From NCBI GenBank assembly GCA_029572955.1, contig JAKPQE010000150.1, positions 1 to 64,000 of the forward strand: 64,000 nt of DNA. Reading direction: 5' to 3'. The notes beneath the pieces were generated by a model. That model was not told where the DNA came from, did no database searches, and saw only the letters and a program-made list of their open reading frames with translations. The stretch comes from Pseudomonadota bacterium. Lineage in GTDB: Bacteria; Pseudomonadota; Alphaproteobacteria; Rhizobiales; JAKPQE01. This document shows, in pieces, positions 47,261 to 56,768 of this stretch (position 1 is the first letter of the stretch; each line of letters begins with the position of its first letter). Both the position numbers and the translations under genes were made by a program.

Positions 47261-47427
47261 CTGGTGTTCCCGACCGTTCTCGCGGCCGGGCCTTTTTCGA
47301 GGGGCCGAGAAAGCATGGCGACGGCCCGAGACACTGGACGCAACCTAACAAATTTCGCATGAAGGATTAAAGGCTTCTGCGGTCGTGACGGACCTCTGGC
47401 GGCAAGCCACACGGGAGGAGGCGGCGA

Positions 47428-47949
47428 ATGGCCATGAACGATGTGACAAGCGACGGCTTTCCGGCGCCCTTCGTCACCGCTCCAATGGCGATCGAGCCGG
47501 CCTGGATCGACTATAACGGGCATCTCAACTTCGCCTATTACCTCGTCCTCTTCGATCACACGATCGACGCCGGCCTGTTGCAGGTCGGACTCGGGCCGGA
47601 CTATGTGAGCGAGCGCAGCGCCTCCTATTTCACCGTGGAACTGCACACCCACTATCTGCGCGAACTCGCCCTCGGCGACCCGGTGACGGGGACGCTGCAG
47701 CTTCTCGACCACGACGCCAAGCGCGTTCACGTCTACATGGAGCTGCGGCACGCCGAGGAAGGCTGGGTGGCGGCGGCCTGCGAGCAGCTTTTCCTGCATG
47801 TCGACATGGCCACCAAGAAGACGAGCCCGTTCCCGCCAGACGTGCTGGAGCGGCTGTCGCTGATGCAGGCGGCCCACGCGGTGCTGCCGGTCAGTCCGCG
47901 GGTCGGTCACGTCATCGCCATTCCGCGCCGCGCCGGCGCGGCGGACTGA
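47428..47949 (+). CDS. Thioesterase family (hotdog-fold) protein
   Basis: This 173-aa protein is of the 4-hydroxybenzoyl-CoA thioesterase type, single hotdog domain. WIDYNGHLNFAYYLVLFDHTIDAGLL near the N-terminus contains the catalytic-region aspartate and the GHLN loop; YFTVELHTHYLRELALGDPV follows. It resembles the thioesterases associated with carnitine/betaine degradation, but the substrate is unknown. GGGAGGAGG precedes the ATG. Confidence 0.85.
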   Translation: MAMNDVTSDGFPAPFVTAPMAIEPAWIDYNGHLNFAYYLVLFDHTIDAGLLQVGLGPDYVSERSASYFTVELHTHYLRELALGDPVTGTLQLLDHDAKRVHVYMELRHAEEGWVAAACEQLFLHVDMATKKTSPFPPDVLERLSLMQAAHAVLPVSPRVGHVIAIPRRAGAAD

Positions 47950-47974
47950 GCGGGCGGGAGGCGATGGCCGGGCG

Positions 47975-49603
47975 ATGCGCGATTTCCTCATCCGCCAGAT
48001 CGACCTCGTGCGGAACTGGGTCGAGCCGAACCTTCGGACCTTCATGTCCGGCCGCCAGCCGCTGGTCTGGTTGCTGGCGATCGTCATCGGTCTCGGCACC
48101 TCGGCCTTCGCGATCCTGTTTCGCCTGACCATCGCGGCGACGCAGCTGCCCTGGCTCGGCACCTTTTCGGAGAACGTCTGGACCATGGCCTCGGCGGCGC
48201 CCTGGTGGGTGATCGTCGCGGCGCCGACGGTCGGCGGGCTCGCCGTCGGCCTCTTCCTGCAATTCGTGCTGCCGGGCATGCGCGCCGGCGGCATCGCCGA
48301 CGTGATCGAGGCGCGCACCCGCGGCGGGCGCGGCCTCGGCTTCTGGCAGGGGCTCGGCAGCGCCCTCGTCTCGGCCGTCTCGCTCGGTTCGGGCGCGAGC
48401 GCCGGGCGCGAGGGGCCGGTGGTGCATCTCGGCGCGTCCGTCGCGGCGGCGCTCTGCGGCGCCTTCTCGCTGCCCGAGACGACCCGGCGCACGCTCCTTG
48501 CCTGCGGCGTCGCCGGCGCCGTCTCTGCCTCGTTCAACACGCCGATCGCCGGCGTTCTCTTCGCCCACGAGGTCATCCTCGGCCATTATGCGATGCGCGC
48601 CTTCGTGCCGATCGTGCTTTCCTCGGTCACCGGAACGGTGCTGTCGCGGGCCTGGTTCGGGGATATCGCCGCCTTCAAGGTGCCGCCCTACCAGATCACC
48701 TCCTATCTGGAGGTGCCGGCCTTCGCTCTCCTCGGCCTCGTCGCCGCGCTCGTCGCGGTGCTGTTCCAGTTCGCCCTGATGGGCACAGACCGGGCGGCCC
48801 GCCACGTCAAACTGCCGCTCTGGCAGCGCCCCGTGCTCGGCGGTTTCATCGTCGGCGTGATGGGCGTGTTCGCGCCGCAGATCCTCGGCGTCGGCTATGA
48901 GGCGACGAACGCCGCGCTCTACAACTGGCTGTCGCTGCCGGTCATGCTGATGCTGATCTTCCTGAAGACCGGCGCGACCGCCATCACGCTCGCCTCGCGC
49001 TTCGGCGGCGGCATCGTCGCGCCCTCGCTCTATGTCGGCGCGATGACCGGCGGCGCCTTCGGCCTCATCGCCGCGGCCGTGGTGCCCGACATGGCCTCGA
49101 GCCAGGGGCTCTACGCGATCCTCGGCATGGGTGCGGTGGCGGCCGCTGTGCTCGGCGCGCCGATCTCGACGGCGGTGATGGTGTTCGAGCTGACCGGCGG
49201 CTACGCCCTCACCCTCGCGCTGCTGCTCGCGATCTCGATCTCGACCGGGCTGATGCTCGCAATCCACGGCCGCTCCTACTTCCACTGGCAGCTCGAAATG
49301 CGCGGCCTCGTCATCAACGAGGGGCCGCACCGCCATCTGGTGCGCACGGTGAAGGTCGCGGCCTTCACGACGCCGCTCGGCGCCGACGGCGTGCTGCCCG
49401 ACGGCATCGCGACGGCCACGACCCTTTCCCCGGGCGACACCCTCGAAAAGGCCCTGAGGGCTTTCGACGAATGCGGCGGCGCGCCGATCCCCGTCGTCGA
49501 TCCGGCCCGGCCCGACGAGCCGGTCGGCTATGTCGAACAGGTGCGGGCGCTCGCCTATTTCAACTCGACGCTGATCGAGACGAGCCTCGAGGAACACCAC
49601 TAG
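47975..49603 (+). CDS. ClC-family chloride channel/antiporter with partial CBS-type tail
   Basis: This 542-aa membrane protein has the ClC fold with about 10-12 hydrophobic segments. The gating-glutamate motif GREGPVVHLG is clear and NTPIAGVLFAHEVI has the inner glutamate. However, the canonical GSGIP selectivity motif is replaced by MRAGGIADV, and the GxFxP motif by GGIVAP, so anion selectivity may differ. The C-terminal about 90 residues (TATTLSPGDTLEKALRAFDECGGAPIPVVDP) look like one CBS repeat. Starts 25 bases after the thioesterase stop. Confidence 0.88.
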   Translation: MRDFLIRQIDLVRNWVEPNLRTFMSGRQPLVWLLAIVIGLGTSAFAILFRLTIAATQLPWLGTFSENVWTMASAAPWWVIVAAPTVGGLAVGLFLQFVLPGMRAGGIADVIEARTRGGRGLGFWQGLGSALVSAVSLGSGASAGREGPVVHLGASVAAALCGAFSLPETTRRTLLACGVAGAVSASFNTPIAGVLFAHEVILGHYAMRAFVPIVLSSVTGTVLSRAWFGDIAAFKVPPYQITSYLEVPAFALLGLVAALVAVLFQFALMGTDRAARHVKLPLWQRPVLGGFIVGVMGVFAPQILGVGYEATNAALYNWLSLPVMLMLIFLKTGATAITLASRFGGGIVAPSLYVGAMTGGAFGLIAAAVVPDMASSQGLYAILGMGAVAAAVLGAPISTAVMVFELTGGYALTLALLLAISISTGLMLAIHGRSYFHWQLEMRGLVINEGPHRHLVRTVKVAAFTTPLGADGVLPDGIATATTLSPGDTLEKALRAFDECGGAPIPVVDPARPDEPVGYVEQVRALAYFNSTLIETSLEEHH

Positions 49604-49633
49604 AGACGTTGGTCTTGTCACGGAATCGACGAT

Positions 49634-49713
49634 CGGCCCGTCGTCTTCGTATTGGCGCGTTTGGCGACGGCGGACCGCTGTCCACTGCGCCTCGAAACGC
49701 GCTGGACGGGCCG
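49634..49713. repeat. Intergenic palindromic element, copy 2 (nested hairpin)
   Basis: CGGCCCGTC (49634-49642) pairs with GACGGGCCG (49705-49713), enclosing a second stem GCGCGTTT/AAACGCGC (49655-49662/49695-49702). Its core GGCGACGGCGGACCGCTGTC, followed by CACTGCGCCTCGAAACGC, aligns with the core of the element near 30.9 kb with few mismatches. It follows the ClC gene and may also terminate it. AT-rich sequence (49730-49770) separates it from the hydrolase gene. Confidence 0.75.
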
Positions 49714-49852
49714 ACAAAGCGATTCATGTTTCCAGGATAATCTTTTGAAATATCTACATATTCTATGAGCTGCCCGGCGGCCGGCCGCTTGTCGCGACCG
49801 GCTCCGGTATCGATTCAACGCGGACTCGCAAGCCCTTGGCCGGGAATCGCTT

Positions 49853-50668
49853 TTACGCCGAGAGGTGTTCGCCGAAGAAGGCGAGCGTGCGATCCCAGGC
49901 GAGCTTGGCGTCCTCGGCGTCGTAGCGCGCGCCGGTCGGGTTGGCGAAGGCGTGGTTGGCCTCGTACCAGTTGACGGTGAGGCTCGCGGTCTTGCCGGCC
50001 TTTTCCATCTCGGCCTCGAAGCCCGATACCATCTCCTTGTCGATGTTCTGGTCGAGCGTGCCGAAATGGCCGAGCACCGGGCCCGCGAGCTTGCCGAGGT
50101 CGTCGGCCTTCCTGGCGACGTTGCCGTAATAGACGACGGTCGCATCGACCGGTGTCGCGATCGAGGCGTTGAGCGACCAGCCGCCGCCGAAGCACCAGCC
50201 GACGGTGCCGACCTTGCCGTTGCCCTTCTCGTGGCCGCGCAGATAGTCGACGGCGGCAACGAGCGTCGCGGTCGCCTTCGCCGGATCGACGGCCTTCATC
50301 GCCGCCATCGCCTCTTCGGCCGAGGTCGCGACCTTGCCGCCATAAAGGTCGACGGCGAGCGCGAGATAGCCGGCATCGGCGAATTCGCGGGCAACCGCCT
50401 TGATCTGGTCGTTGAGGCCCCACCATTCGTGAATGAGCACGAGGGCGCCGGCCGGCGCCTTCTCGGGGACGGCGAGGAAGCCGCTGCCGGCCTCGCCGAA
50501 AGTCACCGCCTCGGTGCGGGCCGCGCTCGCCGCGGCGAGTTCCGGATGGAACAGGATCGCCGCCAGCGGCAGGCTCGCCGCGCCGATCAGAAAGGCGCGC
50601 CGATCGGTTTCCGCCACCACGATCGGCGGCATGTCGTTGTGGGTGCCGCATCCGTCCAGGTCACACAT
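49853..50668 (-). CDS. Dienelactone hydrolase family protein with Tat-like signal
   Basis: This 271-aa alpha/beta-hydrolase has the dienelactone hydrolase nucleophile C159 in GTVGWCFGGGWS, the HEWWGLNDQIK motif, acidic residue in FGTLDQNID and the catalytic His in YEANHAFANPTG. The N-terminus has TDRRAFLIGAASLPLAAILF, a twin-arginine-type signal (R23-R24), so it may be exported folded. A Cys-rich start (CDLDGCGTH) is unusual. The substrate is unknown. Confidence 0.85.
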   Translation of the reverse strand: MCDLDGCGTHNDMPPIVVAETDRRAFLIGAASLPLAAILFHPELAAASAARTEAVTFGEAGSGFLAVPEKAPAGALVLIHEWWGLNDQIKAVAREFADAGYLALAVDLYGGKVATSAEEAMAAMKAVDPAKATATLVAAVDYLRGHEKGNGKVGTVGWCFGGGWSLNASIATPVDATVVYYGNVARKADDLGKLAGPVLGHFGTLDQNIDKEMVSGFEAEMEKAGKTASLTVNWYEANHAFANPTGARYDAEDAKLAWDRTLAFFGEHLSA

Positions 50669-50857
50669 CGCCGTTCGCTCTCCTCATCTGGGCAAAAGTC
50701 CCGCCTCATAGTTTTCTAGCGCGACAAGGTCGCTGCGTCATGGCCTCGCGGACCGGGAAGCGATCTCTTTTTCGTGAACACTGCCCCTGCAGGGACGCCG
50801 TCCCGTTGCTATATTGTTCCTTCGTTCCAGAAGATTCGCGCCCGACCCCGAGGTCCG

Positions 50858-53194
50858 ATGTCCGAATTCGCCAGCTCCCCCCACCCCCGCCCCGGCGGCA
50901 TCGCCGCGCGGGCGCTCGGCACCGGGGGCGCGCCCTATCTCGCCGCGCTCAATCCCGAGCAGCGCCGCGCCGTCGAGACGCTCGACGGGCCGGTGCTGGT
51001 GCTCGCCGGCGCCGGCACCGGCAAGACGCGGGTGCTGACGACGCGCATCGCCCACATCCTCGCGACGCGCTCGGCACGGGCGCACGAGATCCTTGCCGTC
51101 ACCTTCACCAACAAGGCGGCGCGCGAGATGCGCGAGCGCATCGGCCAACTCGTCGGCGAGGCGGTCGAGGGCATGCAGTGGCTCGGCACGTTCCACTCGA
51201 TCGGCGTCAAGGTCCTCAGGCGCCACGCCGAACTCGTCGGGCTGAAGCCGAACTTCACGATCCTCGACACCGACGACCAGATCCGCCTGCTGAAGCAGCT
51301 GATCCAGGCCGAGAACATCGACGAGAAGCGCTGGCCGGCACGCCAGCTCGCCGGCATGATCGACGGCTGGAAGAACCGCGGCCTCGGCCCGCAGGACCTG
51401 CGCGGTTCGGACGACTTCGCCTATGCCAACGGGCGCGGCGCCGAACTCTACAAGGCCTATCAGACGCGCCTCAAGACGCTCAATGCGGTCGATTTCGGCG
51501 ACCTGCTCGTCGAGATGATCCGGCTCTTTCGCGAGAACCCGGACGTGCTCGCTGCCTGGCAGAAGCGCTTCCGCTACATGCTCGTCGACGAGTATCAGGA
51601 CACCAACGTCGCCCAGTATCTCTGGCTCCGCCTCTTGTCGCAGAACAACCGCAACCTTTGCTGCGTCGGCGACGACGACCAGTCGATCTACGGCTGGCGC
51701 GGCGCCGAGGTCGACAACATCCTGCGCTTCGAGCGCGACTTCCCGGGCGCCGCCGTGATCCGGCTCGAGAACAACTACCGCTCGACCGGCCACATCCTCG
51801 CCGCCGCCTCGCACCTCATCGCCCACAACGAGGGCCGGCTCGGCAAGACGCTCTTCACCGAAGGCGAGATGGGGTCGAAGGTCGAGGTCGCCTCGTCCTG
51901 GGACTCCGAGGAAGAAGCCCGGGCGGTCGGCGCCGAGATCGAGGACCTGCAGCGCGAGGGCCATGCCCTCAACGAGATGGCGATCCTCGTGCGCGCCTCG
52001 TTTCAGATGCGCGAGTTCGAAGACCGCTTCGTCACCCTCGGCCTCAATTATCGCGTCATCGGCGGCCCGCGCTTCTACGAGCGGGCGGAGATCCGCGACG
52101 CCCTCGCCTATTTCCGGGTGACCGCGCAGCCGGCCGACGACCTCGCCTTCGAGCGCATCGTCAACACGCCGCGCCGGGGCATCGGCGACGCAACCCTCTC
52201 CGTCGTCCACCGCTATGCCCGGGCCGAGAACATTCCGCTGCTGCAGGCCGCAAGCGACCTCGTCGAGACCGAGGAGCTGAAGCCGCGGGTGCGCAGCGCC
52301 CTCGCCGAGGTCGTCGCCATGTTCACGCGCTGGCGCGACCAGATGGCCCATCTGCCGCACACCGAGATCGCCGAGATCATCCTGGAAGAATCCGGCTACA
52401 CCGACATGTGGCAGAAGGACCGCGCGCCGGACGCGCCGGGGCGCCTCGAAAACCTCAAGGAACTGATCCGCTCGATGGAGGAATACGAGTCGCTGACCGG
52501 CTTCCTCGAACACGTCTCCCTCGTCATGGACGCGACCGAGGAAGCGGCGATCGATGCGATCAACCTGATGACGCTGCATTCGGCCAAGGGGCTGGAATTC
52601 GACACGGTGTTCCTGCCCGGCTGGGAGGAAGGGCTGTTCCCGCATCAGCGCGCCCTCGACGAGGGCGGTCGCTCGGGCCTCGAGGAGGAGCGGCGGCTCG
52701 CCTATGTCGGCATCACGCGGGCCAAGCGGCGGGCGCGAATCCGCTTCGCCTCCAACCGGCGCATCCACGGCCTGTGGCAAACCACCCTGCCCTCGCGCTT
52801 CCTCGACGAACTGCCCGAGGCCCATGTCGAGGTGATCGAGGGCGGTTCGTCCTATGGCGGCTACGGCACCTATGGCGCCGGCGGCAGCCGCTTTTCCGGC
52901 GGCTTCGCGGGCGCCGAGGCGTTCTCCTCGAGTTACACCACGCCGGGCTGGCAGCGGGCCAAGGCCAATGCCGGCCGAACCGCCGGCGGGCGAACGCAGC
53001 CGCGCCTCATCGAAGGCGAACTCGTCGCCAAGAGCGTCGTCGAGACCGGCTCGGACTATGCGGTCGGCGAGCGGGTGTTCCACCAGAAATTCGGCTATGG
53101 CCGCATCACCCGAATCGAAGGCAACAAGCTCTCGATCGACTTCGAGAAGGCCGGGTCCAAGAAGGTCCTCGACAGCTTCGTCGAGCGGCACTGA
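50858..53194 (+). CDS. uvrD: UvrD/PcrA-type superfamily 1 DNA helicase
   Basis: This 778-aa 3'-5' helicase acts in nucleotide-excision and mismatch repair. SF1 motifs: LNPEQRRAVETLDGPVLVLAGAGTGKTR (Q and Walker A), AVTFTNKAAREMRER (Ia), LVDEYQDTN (II), VGDDDQSIYGWRGAE (III), LENNYRS (IV), LMTLHSAKGLEFDTVFLPGWEEG (V) and EERRLAYVGITRAK (VI). The C-terminal tail ends with a Tudor-like GERVFHQKFGYGRITRIEGNKLSIDFEKAGSK domain that contacts RNA polymerase in UvrD/PcrA. The ATG at 50858 has a GAGG site; an upstream start adds a 28-residue non-conserved stretch. Confidence 0.93.
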   Translation: MSEFASSPHPRPGGIAARALGTGGAPYLAALNPEQRRAVETLDGPVLVLAGAGTGKTRVLTTRIAHILATRSARAHEILAVTFTNKAAREMRERIGQLVGEAVEGMQWLGTFHSIGVKVLRRHAELVGLKPNFTILDTDDQIRLLKQLIQAENIDEKRWPARQLAGMIDGWKNRGLGPQDLRGSDDFAYANGRGAELYKAYQTRLKTLNAVDFGDLLVEMIRLFRENPDVLAAWQKRFRYMLVDEYQDTNVAQYLWLRLLSQNNRNLCCVGDDDQSIYGWRGAEVDNILRFERDFPGAAVIRLENNYRSTGHILAAASHLIAHNEGRLGKTLFTEGEMGSKVEVASSWDSEEEARAVGAEIEDLQREGHALNEMAILVRASFQMREFEDRFVTLGLNYRVIGGPRFYERAEIRDALAYFRVTAQPADDLAFERIVNTPRRGIGDATLSVVHRYARAENIPLLQAASDLVETEELKPRVRSALAEVVAMFTRWRDQMAHLPHTEIAEIILEESGYTDMWQKDRAPDAPGRLENLKELIRSMEEYESLTGFLEHVSLVMDATEEAAIDAINLMTLHSAKGLEFDTVFLPGWEEGLFPHQRALDEGGRSGLEEERRLAYVGITRAKRRARIRFASNRRIHGLWQTTLPSRFLDELPEAHVEVIEGGSSYGGYGTYGAGGSRFSGGFAGAEAFSSSYTTPGWQRAKANAGRTAGGRTQPRLIEGELVAKSVVETGSDYAVGERVFHQKFGYGRITRIEGNKLSIDFEKAGSKKVLDSFVERH

Positions 53195-53246
53195 AGGCCT
53201 CTTCCGGCCGCGGCACCGCTCGAACGCCACGTTCCTTCAATGACTT

Positions 53247-53482
53247 ACCCCCCTCACCCAACCCTCTCCCCCAAGGGGGCGAGGGCTTTTGGCGCCGTGC
53301 CGTTCGCACCACCTCACCCAAAGGCGGGCTGCTGACCGCGCCTTGCCGAATGGTCCCTCCCGGCACGCCGGGGCGCATGCGCCGTGCAAAACCAACCGAC
53401 CTCCGAGGCGAGCGAGGCCGGGCTCGGACCTGCATCTTGCGTCCCCTCTCCCCGCCGGGGAGAGGGACAGGGTGAGGGTGCT
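53247..53482. repeat. Intergenic element bounded by CCCTCACCC / GGGTGAGGG
   Basis: The gap between uvrD and the aminopeptidase holds a 230-base unit. Its ends are inverted: CCCTCACCC-AACCCTCTCCCCC on the left (53251-53272) and GGGGAGAGGGACAGGGTGAGGG on the right (from 53457). Each end also forms its own small hairpin. Similar CCCTCACCC...CTCTCCC sequences occur between genes in many proteobacteria. No gene of its own was seen. Confidence 0.7.
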
Positions 53483-53490
53483 GCGAGACG

Positions 53491-55302
53491 TCAAAGCGGC
53501 GCGGTCGCCGCGTCGAGCCAGACGCGGGCCGTGCCGTCGACGAGCGGCGAAATCGTCTCGCGCACGCGGCCATGATAGGCGTCGAGCCAGGCGCGCTCCT
53601 CGGCCGTCAGCAACGCCACATCGACGAGGCGCCGATCGATCGGCACGACCGTCAGCGTCTCGAACGACAGCAGCTTCTTCTCGCCGCCCGCGACCTCCTC
53701 GGCCGGGCGGACCAGCACCAGGTTCTCGATGCGGATACCGTAGGCGCCGGTCTTGTAGTAGCCGGGCTCGTTGGAGACGATCATGCCGGGTTCGAGCTTC
53801 ACCGAACCGGCCTTCGAGATGCGCTGCGGTCCCTCGTGCACCGAGAGGAAGCTGCCGACGCCATGGCCGGTGCCGTGATCGTAGTCTAGGCCGGCCTGCC
53901 AGAGCGAATAGCGCGCCAGCGTGTCGAGCTGGGCGCCGGTCGTGCCTTCCGGGAAGCGCGCCGCGGCAATCCCGATATGGCCCTTCAGCACGCGGGTGAA
54001 GCGGTCGCGCATTTCCGCCGAGGGCTCGCCGATGGCGACGGTGCGGGTGATGTCGGTGGTGCCGTCGACATACTGGCCGCCGGAATCGACGAGATAGACG
54101 CTGCCCGCATCGAGGACGCGGCTCGTTGCCCGGGTCACGCGATAATGGACGATGGCGCCGTTCGGGCCGGCACCGGAAATCGTGTCGAAGGAGAGGTCCT
54201 TCAGCAGGCCGCCGTCGCGACGGAACGCTTCGAGGCGCTCCGCCGCCGCGATCTCGTCGACCGTGCCCGGCGCCTCTCCCTCGAGCCAGGCGAGGAAGCG
54301 GACCATCGCGGCGCCGTCGCGGACATGGGCGGCACGGGCGCCGGCGATCTCGGCCTCGTTCTTGATCGCCTTCGGATGGGTGCAGGGATCGGCACCGGGA
54401 ACGAGCGTCGCCCCGGCCGCCGTCAGCCGCTCGCCGATGGCATGGGGCGCGCCGGCCGGATCGACCAGCACCTTGGCACCGGCCTTGCCGAGCGCATCGA
54501 GCACGTCGGCGAAGTCTTGTGGCGCGCGGATTTCGGCGACGGTCTCGAGGTCGGCGGCAAGCGTCGCATCGAGCCGGGCCCGGTCGAGCAAGAGGCGCGG
54601 CAACGCCTTGGCAACGAGCACGGCGAAGGCGAGCACCAGCGGCGTGTGCGGGACGTCGGTGCCGCGAATATTGAAGGCCCAGGCAAGCGAGGTCGGGTCG
54701 GTCAGCAGCGCCGCGTCGAGCCCCTTTTCGACGAGGATCGCGTCGAGCTCGGCAAGCTTTTCGGTCCGCGAGCGGCCGGCGAACTCCAGCGGGCGGTCGA
54801 CGACCGGGCTTGCCGGCGGCGCCGGTCGATCGGTCCAGACCGCATCGAGCGGGTTCGCCGCCACGGGCACGAGGCTGGCGCCGGCCTTCTCGCAGGCGGC
54901 GGCGAGCTTCCTGATTTCGTTGCCGGTATGGAGCCACGGGTCGTAGCCGATGCGGGCGCCGGCCGCGGCGTTCCTTGCCAGCCACTCGGCCGGCGGCGTG
55001 TCGACGAGGTGTTCGGGCGAATAGACCGCGACATCGACCTGGTCGCGGACCTGCAGCGTGTAGCGACCGTCGACGAAGATCGCCGCCTTTTCGACAAGGA
55101 CGACGGCAAGGCCGGCCGAGCCGGAAAAGCCGGTCAGCCAGGCAAGGCGCTCGCTCGCAGCCGGCAGGTATTCGTTCTGGAATTCGTCGGCATGGGGAAC
55201 GATGAAGCCGTCGAGCCCGACGCGCGCCAGTTCGGCACGAAGGGTGGCGGTGCGCGGGGCGCCGACACTCGGGTCGGCGATATCGTCGAAGCTCTGGAAC
55301 AT
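53491..55302 (-). CDS. pepP: Aminopeptidase P family protein (M24B Xaa-Pro peptidase)
   Basis: This 603-aa long-type aminopeptidase P removes N-terminal residues before proline. It has two creatinase-like N-domains and a pita-bread catalytic domain, with dinuclear metal ligands in VYLVDSGGQYVDGTTDITRT (D, D), DHGTGHGVGSFLSVHEGP (H), SNEPGYY (E) and IENLVLV (E). The length of about 600 matches the eukaryote-like, three-domain form rather than the E. coli 441-aa form. Downstream of recA, same strand. Confidence 0.93.
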   Translation of the reverse strand: MFQSFDDIADPSVGAPRTATLRAELARVGLDGFIVPHADEFQNEYLPAASERLAWLTGFSGSAGLAVVLVEKAAIFVDGRYTLQVRDQVDVAVYSPEHLVDTPPAEWLARNAAAGARIGYDPWLHTGNEIRKLAAACEKAGASLVPVAANPLDAVWTDRPAPPASPVVDRPLEFAGRSRTEKLAELDAILVEKGLDAALLTDPTSLAWAFNIRGTDVPHTPLVLAFAVLVAKALPRLLLDRARLDATLAADLETVAEIRAPQDFADVLDALGKAGAKVLVDPAGAPHAIGERLTAAGATLVPGADPCTHPKAIKNEAEIAGARAAHVRDGAAMVRFLAWLEGEAPGTVDEIAAAERLEAFRRDGGLLKDLSFDTISGAGPNGAIVHYRVTRATSRVLDAGSVYLVDSGGQYVDGTTDITRTVAIGEPSAEMRDRFTRVLKGHIGIAAARFPEGTTGAQLDTLARYSLWQAGLDYDHGTGHGVGSFLSVHEGPQRISKAGSVKLEPGMIVSNEPGYYKTGAYGIRIENLVLVRPAEEVAGGEKKLLSFETLTVVPIDRRLVDVALLTAEERAWLDAYHGRVRETISPLVDGTARVWLDAATAPL

Positions 55303-55420
55303 GGGCTCAAGTTGTAGAGCGAAGCGGCGGAAAATCCATCGGATTCTGGGCGCCGCGCCGGCCCATCGCCGCACGATCACGCCGCCCCGCACTCCACCGC
55401 TCGCCGGGTAGCCAACACGA

Positions 55421-55447
55421 AAACGGCCGGTGGAGCGCCGGCCGTTT
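55421..55447 (-). terminator. recA terminator
   Basis: AAACGGCCGG and CCGGCCGTTT form a perfect 10-bp stem with a 7-base loop, about 35 bases after the recA stop, ending in TTT. Confidence 0.85.
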
Positions 55448-55481
55448 CCTCATCCGCCATCTGCCGCCATCCGGCGAAACC

Positions 55482-56561
<1,080 letters not shown>

Positions 56562-56608
56562 CGTCGCGATCCTTATTTCACAGGCGGCAAGCCGTTTCAA
56601 ACAAGGCC

Positions 56609-56636
56609 AATGTACACATTTTGTTCTATTGCGCAA
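56609..56636 (-). promoter_or_regulatory. recA promoter overlapped by a GAAC-N7-GTAC LexA operator
   Basis: On the coding strand TTGCGC (56636-56631) and TACATT (56614-56609) are 16 bases apart. Between and overlapping them is GAACAAAATGTGTAC (56626-56612), exactly the GAAC-N7-GTAC operator described for recA of Rhizobium etli, Sinorhizobium and Agrobacterium. LexA bound here would block RNA polymerase. Confidence 0.8.
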
Positions 56637-56679
56637 GGGGTCGGCGAACGATTTGACAAAAAAAGACTATTCAGACTTT

Positions 56680-56694
56680 GTTCAGAATTTGTTC
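56680..56694 (-). promoter_or_regulatory. Second LexA-type box, GAAC-N7-GAAC
   Basis: Reading the recA coding strand, GAACAAATTCTGAAC is a perfect alphaproteobacterial LexA direct-repeat box, about 45 bases upstream of the -35 element. It could support cooperative repression or serve a second promoter. Confidence 0.65.
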
Positions 56695-56768
56695 CGGCAC
56701 GTCGACGGGCAACGTCGCGGCCGCTGCGAGCCCCGGTTGCCGGGCGAATCTCCCGCGTGCGATGCCGC

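Noticed and set aside
42704..47362. 1552-codon plus-strand frame opposite the AsmA and dld genes
   Set aside because: A shadow of the real minus-strand genes, rich in Arg/Gly/Ala/Asp with no conserved motif.
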